Assembly (NCBI GenBank): GCA_007571275.1
Contig: RKRS01000137.1
Coordinates: 1-5,394, forward strand
Length of the DNA: 5,394 nt
Reading direction: 5' to 3'
From: Dehalococcoidia bacterium
GTDB taxonomy: Bacteria; Chloroflexota; Dehalococcoidia; Bin125
The notes under the pieces are model-generated. The model ran no database searches and was not told the DNA's origin. It worked only from the letters and a program-made list of their open reading frames with translations. Below, piece after piece: positions 1 to 5,394 of the stretch (positions are counted from its first letter, which is position 1; each line of letters opens with the position of its first letter). Position numbers and translations under genes: made by a program.

Positions 1-27
1 CTCTTCCGCCTCGGTCAACTCCGGCAT
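1..27 (-). CDS. possible 5' end of a further minus-strand gene (product unknown)
   Basis: Only nine codons are inside the window, reading MPELTEAEE. The start is supported by a GGAG (37-40) placed nine nucleotides before the ATG, a good Shine-Dalgarno spacing. The same frame also has an upstream ATG at 51, which would add MGETECTC, but no ribosome binding site precedes it. The acidic, helix-favouring start looks like real coding sequence, but nine residues cannot identify a family. It would be a downstream neighbour of the helicase gene, separated by about 260 nt and perhaps transcribed separately. Competing starts in other frames at 31 and 91 cannot be excluded. Confidence 0.35.
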
Positions 28-286
28 ACATGTGCACTCCGTCTCCCCCATGAGCAACGTTGCTCGGTTGAATCGGCATTGACAGGGTCATGGCGCACAC
101 TCCACATAGAGAACTAACATTCTGATATGGAAGACGGTACCGCTGTCTGGCCAGGCTTGCCAAGCGCCCCGGTGAGCCATGCTGGATGGCGAGCAGCTGC
201 CTGTTGAGTAACTTGGGATCCAGCCTGCGGACAGCGGTCACCTGCGACTGAGCGATGTGTCCAGCAACCAGCGCCCTGCCCTGCGT
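28..286. other. region downstream of the helicase gene, no confident gene
   Basis: No terminator hairpin with a T-tract follows the helicase stop at 287-289. On the minus strand the helicase frame stays open after its TGA all the way to the left edge, and could start at a GTG at 241. Its first part (VTAVRRLDPKLLNRQLLAIQ) looks protein-like, but the later part (for example SNVAHGGDGVHMYAGVDRGG) does not, and I recognise no family. It could be a decayed gene remnant, a natural extension lost to the TGA, or chance in GC-rich DNA. The part around 100-130 is more AT-rich and could hold a promoter for the left-edge gene, but no convincing -35/-10 pair is visible. Confidence 0.4.
52..65. promoter_or_regulatory. 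14-bp perfect palindrome, possible operator
   Basis: GAGCAACGTTGCTC reads the same on both strands and has no spacer. It lies after the helicase gene and 24-38 bp upstream of the preferred start of the possible minus-strand gene at the left edge, directly abutting that gene's alternative ATG at 51. That position and symmetry suit a homodimeric repressor site, but no regulator is visible and only one copy was found in the window. The function is inferred. Confidence 0.35.
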
Positions 287-3200
287 TCAACTGCTGGCAG
301 GCATTACTACCTGATAGCACACGACCCCGAGATCGTCCGGTGTGATCGGCGAGGCCGGCGGCGGAGCGGGGACTGGGCGCAAGCGGAACCGCTCCACAAT
401 CTCCAGGATGCCGCCAGCACAGTTGGCGAGGCTCATCTTGCCGTCGCCATATTCGCGGCGCAGCCCCGAGAGCGCGCGGCGCACCTGTAGCCCTTGCGGA
501 ACAGACAACACATCAGCAGCTTCGTTGTACTTGCTGCCCGCCGGGGCGTTGGCTGCTCCGAGGATGTCTTCAAGCCCCCAGCGTTGGCTGGACGGCAGAG
601 GCGCAGGAGACGGACTGTTGTGCTCCTTGCAGATATCGTCTGCGGCAACGTCGAACAGCCGCTCGAGGTCCAGCTCGTCCGGTAGCGCCAGTAGCTCCTG
701 ACCATTCGGCTCGATCAGGCGCAGCATGGGGAGATCATCGCGGGAAGCAATGGAGCCTGAGGCTGACACCATGCGCCAATAGCGGCGGTTGCCGCTTGTC
801 CGACAGGCAAAGAACACCAGCGGCTCGTCCACCCCCTCGGACTCGCTGGCGAGCACCGAGCCGACACCCCAGGGCAAGGAACGCATACGCTCTACTTCAC
901 CTTCACGGACAGCGCGTTGATAGATCGCGCGGTAGTACTCACCTGCGAAAGCGGCGCCGCCGGCCCCTTCATCCTCATCCAGAAGCGTGATGTCCCTGTT
1001 CACGAGACGCTCGACGAAGGCGCGCTCGCCTTGGAAGATGCGCTGGACGCTGGCTTCCGAGGCAAGCACAGGAGTCTCCATCCCCATCGAGGCATTGGCA
1101 GCCCGGATCTTGGCCTGCAAGCGGTCCTCCAGGCCCAGGAGCTCGTCGAGTTCGTTGTCCTCGAGCAGCAGCGTGTAGAGCAGCACGGTTCGGTGAGGGC
1201 TCTTGAGCCGGATCACGCGGCCGTTGCGCTGGACGACGCGCTGCGGGTTCCACGGCATATCGTAAGAGAGCACGGCCTGCGCCTGCTGGAGATTCTGTCC
1301 CTCGGAGAGCACGTCGGTACTGAGCAGCACGTCGATCTCGCCGTAACGGCTCGCTGCTTCTCCCGGAACCGCCGCCAGCTCTGGACAGAAGCGGTCGAGA
1401 GCCCGCGCCCGCTCGTGTTCGCCCGTGCCGGCGCCAATGACGGACTCCCACTTGCGCCCGCCGAGCAGTGTGGGGTCGCTCTCGAATGCACGCCGCAGAT
1501 ACTCGGCTGTGTCCCGAAATGACGTAAAGACGACGACCTTTTGCGCTTCCGTCTCAGCCATCACCGCGCGCAGCGCATCGAGCTTCGGATCAGGCTGGCT
1601 TTCAAACTGTGTAAGCCTGGCAGCGAGTTCGCCCAGTGTGTCCGCGTCTTTCCTCAGATCCGTCAGCAGATCGGGCCGGAATCCCTCTGGATCCGCCCAG
1701 TCCCCAGGTTCCTCCCGCAGATCAGCCGCGACGGCATCGATCTCGTCATACTCTTCCTCGTCTTCAGGAAGCGGTTCACTGCTCTCTGACTCCAGATAAC
1801 GGATGCGGCCCAATGCATGCGCCCGCATGCGCTTCACTGTCTTGAGGGCTGCGTACCAGGATGACTCGAACCGCTTGAGCAGGAGGGACTGCATCAGGCC
1901 CGCCAGGGCCTCCTGACGGGCAACCTCCGCGCCCGCCTCGATGCGGTAGGTGGCGGGACAATACTGCGCCATCGTGAGTGCGTCAGGGTTCGGCTTGCTG
2001 CCCGCTGCCGCTGGACCGACGAGCGTTTCGATCGCTCGCACCATCTCGCGGTAGGACGGATCGAGCTGATAGCGCCGCTCCTCCAGGCGTGGCTCAGGAA
2101 ATCGTACCTCGGTTCCATCGGCGAAGCGCTCATTGCCATAGTGCTTGCGGATGAAGGCGCGGTCGCGGCGGACCGTCAATGCCTCCAACAACGGAAACAA
2201 CCGCTCAGCTGACGGCTGGGCGCTGCCCGTCCCATTGTTGGAAGCGCCGGCATCTCGGAAAAACTGCTGCAAACTGGCAATACCGAGCGGTTGCCCGGCG
2301 AAGGCGGCGTCGTGGCGCCCGAACAACAGGAACAAGCTGTGCAGATCCCACAGCGAATTGTTGACCGGTGTCGCCGTGAGCAGCAAGAGCCGTTTGTCCG
2401 ACCCGCCCATCGCCCGAGAGAGCGCTCCATACCAACTGGTGTCGCCGTTTCGGTATGCGTGCGCTTCATCGACGACGACCAGGCGGTAGGTGTCGATCGG
2501 CACATTCAACACCGGCCGATCGCCGCCAAGCTGTTCGTCCTGGGCAAGTTCCTGATAGGAGACGACCCGAGCGGGCAGATTCGCCTGCTCCAGGCGAGGC
2601 CGCCACATGCTGTCACGCAGCTGGGCGGAGGCGATCACGAGCACGTGGTGTCCGTGCTCCTCGACGTGCTCCCTGATCAGATCGATGCCGATCTCCGTCT
2701 TGCCCATACCCACGCCGTCGGCATAGAGGACGCCGCCGTAGCGATCCATGATCGCCCGCGCGCGGGCGGCGCCGTCGCGCTGGAAGGCGGTCAGACCGTC
2801 CGCCGATGCTTCGGAATCCGGCTCGTCGCCGTAGCGCTCGATCAGCGCCCGCAGGAAGACATCCTCGGGCCTGACGTCCAGCGGCGGCGGGGCGAGCAGG
2901 CCGAGCAAGTCTGCCTTGAAGTCGCCCGCCTCGTCCCAGAGGCGTTGGTGCCACTTGAGAGCCTTTCGCACCACGTTGGGCTGATAGTGCACGATCCCCA
3001 GCTCGAGGTTGGTATCGAGTCCCCCGGCCGTGAGGTTGGCCGACGTCACGAGCGCCGCCCCCGGCCCCTGCAGCGCGCCAGACTGATCGAGGATTCCCAG
3101 GATGTAAGCCTTGCCGTGCAGGAAGCGCTGAGCGTAGCGCCGCACCTCGACGGCATCGGACGCGATGAACTCGGCCACTCGCTCAAGGACGGCTCGGCGT

Positions 3201-3517
3201 GGGGCTGGAAACCCCGAGAAGTCTCGCTCGCGGCGAAGCGCGTCGACAGAGTGTTGAAAGCGATCTCGCACCGCCACGGCAGTGGGCGGGCCGGTCAATG
3301 ATCCTTCCGCCGGCGCGGCGCCAATCAGGAGCCGTACCGTCTCACCGCGCTCTGTAGTGACACGGGCGAGGCCATCGAGTCCGTCGAGGCTGATGTAGCC
3401 CGTCGCGACAGCAAGCGGGCCGCTGTAGTTGTCGGCCAGCCAGCGCAGCGCCTCGCCGTGCTGACCGTACTCATCGTTGTCGATCAGTTCGAAGGAGCCG
3501 AAGTGAGCTGCAGCCAC
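287..3517 (-). CDS. PLD-nuclease / Snf2-like SF2 helicase (translocase) fusion protein
   Basis: This 1076-aa protein is probably an ATP-driven DNA translocase with its own nuclease. Residues about 10-200 form a phospholipase-D-like domain: LAVATGYISLDGL near 35-47, the HxK motif H134-G-K136, and TSANLTAGG with N161. Residues about 243-400 are the first RecA domain, with Walker A DGVGMGKT (267-274), DEAH (350-353) and motif III TATPVNN (381-387). Residues about 640-790 are the second RecA domain, with VVVFTSF (661-667), STDVLSEGQNL (733-743), YDMPWNP (752-758) and the arginine-finger motif QRNGRVIR (763-770). An acidic stretch (about 576-603) lies before the second RecA domain. The C-terminal 270 residues have no recognised domain. 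The GTG start at 3517 is only 12 nt after the Uma2 stop and has no clear Shine-Dalgarno sequence. The first internal ATG is codon 258, past the PLD domain, so GTG is needed. Initiation may depend on translational coupling. Following a DNA methyltransferase, it is likely the effector of a restriction-like system. DrmD-type or HepA-like Snf2 proteins are relatives, but the PLD fusion distinguishes it. Confidence 0.9.
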   Translation of the reverse strand: MAAAHFGSFELIDNDEYGQHGEALRWLADNYSGPLAVATGYISLDGLDGLARVTTERGETVRLLIGAAPAEGSLTGPPTAVAVRDRFQHSVDALRRERDFSGFPAPRRAVLERVAEFIASDAVEVRRYAQRFLHGKAYILGILDQSGALQGPGAALVTSANLTAGGLDTNLELGIVHYQPNVVRKALKWHQRLWDEAGDFKADLLGLLAPPPLDVRPEDVFLRALIERYGDEPDSEASADGLTAFQRDGAARARAIMDRYGGVLYADGVGMGKTEIGIDLIREHVEEHGHHVLVIASAQLRDSMWRPRLEQANLPARVVSYQELAQDEQLGGDRPVLNVPIDTYRLVVVDEAHAYRNGDTSWYGALSRAMGGSDKRLLLLTATPVNNSLWDLHSLFLLFGRHDAAFAGQPLGIASLQQFFRDAGASNNGTGSAQPSAERLFPLLEALTVRRDRAFIRKHYGNERFADGTEVRFPEPRLEERRYQLDPSYREMVRAIETLVGPAAAGSKPNPDALTMAQYCPATYRIEAGAEVARQEALAGLMQSLLLKRFESSWYAALKTVKRMRAHALGRIRYLESESSEPLPEDEEEYDEIDAVAADLREEPGDWADPEGFRPDLLTDLRKDADTLGELAARLTQFESQPDPKLDALRAVMAETEAQKVVVFTSFRDTAEYLRRAFESDPTLLGGRKWESVIGAGTGEHERARALDRFCPELAAVPGEAASRYGEIDVLLSTDVLSEGQNLQQAQAVLSYDMPWNPQRVVQRNGRVIRLKSPHRTVLLYTLLLEDNELDELLGLEDRLQAKIRAANASMGMETPVLASEASVQRIFQGERAFVERLVNRDITLLDEDEGAGGAAFAGEYYRAIYQRAVREGEVERMRSLPWGVGSVLASESEGVDEPLVFFACRTSGNRRYWRMVSASGSIASRDDLPMLRLIEPNGQELLALPDELDLERLFDVAADDICKEHNSPSPAPLPSSQRWGLEDILGAANAPAGSKYNEAADVLSVPQGLQVRRALSGLRREYGDGKMSLANCAGGILEIVERFRLRPVPAPPPASPITPDDLGVVCYQVVMPASS

Positions 3518-3529
3518 CGGGCGGGCCGC

Positions 3530-4087
3530 CTACGCGTCGAAGACGGCGCTCAGCGCGCAGCTGAAGCCGGGCAGCACGTCGAGGCCGTCGAGCGCGTCTT
3601 CGCCGCCCAACGTCGCAACCGCCTCGTCAGGTCGGTGCACATCGACCGTGCGCGTCTCGGGATGCACGACCCAGACCAGCTGCACGCCGTGGCTGAGCCA
3701 CATCCGCGCCTTGTCGTGGACCTCGCGCCGACTGTCGCTGGGCGAGGCGATCTCCACAACCAGATCGGGGACCACCTCGGCGTAGCCGTCGACCGCTTCG
3801 CCCAAAGGCATCCGCTCGGTCGAGGTGAAGGCGATATCGGGTTCGCGCACGGTGTCGGGGTCGCGCTCCAGCCAGACGCCGGAGTCGGAAGCGACGAGCG
3901 TGCCCAACCGCCGCTGCTTGACGAAAGCGCGTAGCTCGCCGCCGAGGTTCATCACAATCATGCCGTGCCGCTGCCCTGAAGCCATGGTCTCGCAGAGTAC
4001 CCCTCGAATCAGTTCGCCGCGCACGCCCTCGCCGTCGAGCCGCAGCAGATCGGCAGCCGTCAGCAGTCTGGTCTCAGTGGTCGTCAT
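3530..4087 (-). CDS. Uma2-family PD-(D/E)XK endonuclease-like protein
   Basis: This is a complete 185-aa protein, the usual length for the Uma2 family (DUF820), a restriction-endonuclease-fold family whose biological role is largely unknown. The fold's catalytic set is visible in order: an N-terminal acidic residue in RGELIRG (E25), D84 in REPDIAF, E112 in VVEIASPSD, and K126 in VHDKARMWL. The later segment VQLVWVVHPETRTVDVHRP is also typical of the family. The ATG at 4087 is chosen because family homology begins right after it (LLTAADLL, E20-R28). The same frame is open further upstream, but there it only shadows the methyltransferase gene. The start lies 22 nt after the methyltransferase stop, behind a modest purine-rich stretch (AGAAGCGAGAGCGG) that could serve as a ribosome binding site. 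The stop is 12 nt before the next gene. With all catalytic residues present it is probably active. Whether it belongs to the defence module or is an independent passenger is not decided by the sequence. Confidence 0.9.
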   Translation of the reverse strand: MTTTETRLLTAADLLRLDGEGVRGELIRGVLCETMASGQRHGMIVMNLGGELRAFVKQRRLGTLVASDSGVWLERDPDTVREPDIAFTSTERMPLGEAVDGYAEVVPDLVVEIASPSDSRREVHDKARMWLSHGVQLVWVVHPETRTVDVHRPDEAVATLGGEDALDGLDVLPGFSCALSAVFDA

Positions 4088-4109
4088 ATCCGCTCTCGCT
4101 TCTGACAAT

Positions 4110-5394
4110 CTACAGCGACTCGAAGACGGCGAGTACCTGTTCGCGGTAGAAGCGGGGCACGGCGTCCTCGGTGAAGTCGGTGCAGAGGAAGGCCAGTTCG
4201 TCGGCGCTGATCCCATATCCCTGAGCCACGAGGGCGTCGATCTCCGCCCGCATGACGGCGCGCTCGTGTTCAGTGAGGGCGCCGTACGCCACGCCTGCTT
4301 CAGCGGCGAAGTCGGCGAAACGCTCATCGACGCAAGAGAGCCGCGCCGCGAGGTCGCCGATCCGCCGCCAGTCGGTGGATTCCCAACGCGGGAAACAGAG
4401 CATGTCGAGGATGTAGAAGTTCAAGTTGATCTCGACATAGCGGCGGGCCAGCCAGTCGAAGGGCAGGCAGTTCATTACCCCGAGCATGGCCGCCTGTGAC
4501 TGCATACTCCAGTCTTCTGAGAACAATAGGTAAGGCGCCTTGTTCGTTAGCGGGGTGCGGGGAGGGATCAGGCAGGCGATCACAGTGCGGGAGGTAGTCC
4601 GGTTCGTGACATCACGGAAGGCGTTGCGGCTGCGGTGGACGGGATGGGTGGCGGGGTCGGCCAATACCTCGGAGGAGTACAGCTTCTTAAACTTGCGGGA
4701 GCGGGAGCGCCGCACCTGCAGGTAGGGCTGGATCTCATTCGGCTCGCAGTAGCCGGCGACCCCCCGCGCGTGAGGGTCGTACTGGCTGAACGACTCCCCG
4801 TTCCATACTGGCCAACGTCCAGGTCCTAGAGAATGACGAAATTGGTGTTTCTGCTGCGTCGCATCTAGTTCCCTATGCGGAGTTACATGCGACGCAGCAG
4901 AAACACCAATTTTCGATTTTAAAATTTCGGGATTACGCAACTGAGCGAACTCAACCCCCTGCCGCAGCTTCGAGAGCAGGTCCGCATGTCGTTGTTCAGG
5001 TAGCAGCGGCGCCATGCCAGCGCTGCCCAACGCCGAGACCGGCATCGTGATGCCGCCGCCGTCAATCGCCGTCGTGAACTGTTCCAGACTGGCTGATGGC
5101 CCGGTCATGCTAACGACGGAATCAGCCATCTCCCTCGGACGGCGCATGGTCAGGAGCGTGATCGTGTACTGCGGGTGAATCGGAAACGCCCATTTCCGGT
5201 TGTTCAGGATGACATCGAAACGTGAAGGCGCTGTGTGCTCAAAGAGCCATCGTCGGAATCCGCCAGCTCCCTTTGTCAGGAAGGCAGAGCGCGGAAGGAC
5301 GACGCCAAGCTGGCCGCCTTCCCGTACGAGGTGGCTGTAGCGCTCACAGAAAAGCTGGTAGAGATCTGTGTCGCCCACGCCTTGCAGTTGGTAG
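4110..5394 (-). CDS. Eco57I/type IIG-like adenine-N6 DNA methyltransferase, C-terminal part (5' end cut by window edge)
   Basis: The frame is open to the right edge, so this is the last 427 residues of a larger protein. The GTG at 5378 is internal, because the frame continues upstream as YQLQG. The first segment (YQLQGVGDTDLYQLF, then GGQLGVVLPRSAF about 20 residues later) matches the end of the Rossmann methyltransferase core of Eco57I-type enzymes. The catalytic NPPY motif should lie just outside the window. A target-recognition region follows: RELDAT (about 4880-4857), WPVWNGESF (about 4812-4786), FRDVTNRTTSRTVIACLIPP (about 4616-4557) and LPFDWLARRYVEINLNFYIL (about 4466-4407). All resemble, from memory, conserved blocks of this family. 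The C-terminus has the usual RAEIDALVAQGYG block near 4250. The protein probably methylates adenine in a specific site to protect self DNA. Whether it also carries a nuclease domain cannot be seen. It is the first of three collinear genes here. An unusual 26-bp inverted repeat lies inside the coding sequence at 4839-4912. A PglX (BREX) or DrmMI (DISARM) type methylase is the main alternative. Confidence 0.88.
   Translation of the reverse strand, partial: YQLQGVGDTDLYQLFCERYSHLVREGGQLGVVLPRSAFLTKGAGGFRRWLFEHTAPSRFDVILNNRKWAFPIHPQYTITLLTMRRPREMADSVVSMTGPSASLEQFTTAIDGGGITMPVSALGSAGMAPLLPEQRHADLLSKLRQGVEFAQLRNPEILKSKIGVSAASHVTPHRELDATQQKHQFRHSLGPGRWPVWNGESFSQYDPHARGVAGYCEPNEIQPYLQVRRSRSRKFKKLYSSEVLADPATHPVHRSRNAFRDVTNRTTSRTVIACLIPPRTPLTNKAPYLLFSEDWSMQSQAAMLGVMNCLPFDWLARRYVEINLNFYILDMLCFPRWESTDWRRIGDLAARLSCVDERFADFAAEAGVAYGALTEHERAVMRAEIDALVAQGYGISADELAFLCTDFTEDAVPRFYREQVLAVFESL
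4839..4912. repeat. 26-bp perfect inverted repeat with 22-nt centre, inside methyltransferase gene
   Basis: The arm 4839-4864 (aaattggtgtttctgctg, then cgtcgcat) is the exact reverse complement of 4887-4912 (atgcgacgcagcagaaac, then accaattt). The centre, 4865-4886, is itself partly self-complementary: 6 of its 11 opposing base pairs match, and several others would be G-U wobbles in RNA copied from the plus strand. A further CG pair outside the arms would match if one A were bulged. In the methyltransferase frame the arms encode KIGVSAASH (gene-upstream arm) and DATQQKHQF (gene-downstream arm), with no stop. There is no U-tract after the hairpin in the gene direction, so it does not look like a terminator. 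The repeat is a direct observation; its origin is open. Confidence 0.95.

Noticed and set aside
79..84. TTGACA on the plus strand, a possible -35 box
   Set aside because: No good -10 follows at 16-18 nt (the best is CACATA-like), and no plus-strand gene lies downstream.
114..320. 68-codon minus-strand frame overlapping the helicase end
   Set aside because: It overlaps the last codons of the translocase, has no convincing ribosome binding site, and its composition is not protein-like.
917..1522. 201-codon plus-strand open frame
   Set aside because: It is antisense to the second RecA domain of the translocase, which has intact motifs. No domain is recognised in it, so it is a codon-usage shadow.
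1810..1832. Repeated gcatgcgc units
   Set aside because: These are short, coding-level repetition of Arg-Ala-His codons within the translocase, with no extended repeat structure.
2291..3301. 336-codon plus-strand open frame
   Set aside because: It lies wholly antisense to the PLD/Snf2 gene, across helicase and PLD motifs. Its translation shows no recognisable domain, and long antisense frames are expected in GC-rich genes.
4088..4327. 80-codon upstream extension of the Uma2 frame
   Set aside because: This part overlaps the conserved methyltransferase C-terminus in another frame and is Ser/Pro/Arg-rich with no Uma2 similarity. The ATG at 4087 fits the family start.
3458..4499. Two plus-strand open frames (3458-3934 and 3825-4499)
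   Set aside because: Both are antisense to the Uma2 gene, its junctions and the end of the methyltransferase gene. They overlap each other, and neither has recognisable family features.
4839..4912. Inverted repeat read as a transcription terminator or a MITE
   Set aside because: It sits inside an open, family-like coding frame. No U-tract follows in the gene direction, and no target-site duplication is visible at its ends.

Overview
The window holds the 3' end of one gene and two complete genes, all on the minus strand. They read right to left as a probable operon. GC content is high (roughly 60% by eye), long antisense shadow ORFs are present, and start codons include GTG. This fits a GC-rich bacterium. 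Uma2-family genes are especially numerous in Cyanobacteria, Chloroflexota and similar groups, but nothing here fixes the taxon.

Layout in transcription order: (1) 5394-4110, the C-terminal part of an Eco57I/type IIG-like adenine-N6 DNA methyltransferase with its target-recognition region; its catalytic N-terminal part lies beyond the right edge. (2) After 22 nt, 4087-3530, a complete Uma2-family PD-(D/E)XK nuclease-like protein of 185 aa. (3) After 12 nt, 3517-287, a 1076-aa protein with an N-terminal phospholipase-D (PLD) nuclease domain fused to a complete Snf2-like SF2 helicase/translocase. (4) 286-1, a stretch with no confident complete gene. It carries a 14-bp perfect palindrome and, at the extreme left edge, a possible start of another minus-strand gene.

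A DNA methyltransferase next to a nuclease-translocase points to a restriction-modification-like anti-phage module: the methyltransferase would mark self DNA, and the PLD-Snf2 protein would translocate on and cut unmarked DNA. It is comparable in logic, though not in gene fusion, to the ATP-dependent NgoAVII/CglI systems, where the PLD subunit and the SF2 ATPase are separate proteins. It also partly resembles class 1 DISARM, which pairs a methylase with an Snf2 helicase. The Uma2 gene between the two core genes is the unexpected component.

The most striking sequence-level signal is a 74-nt near-palindrome (4839-4912) inside the methyltransferase target-recognition region. It has two perfect 26-nt inverted arms around a 22-nt centre that is itself partly palindromic, and the reading frame stays open through it.
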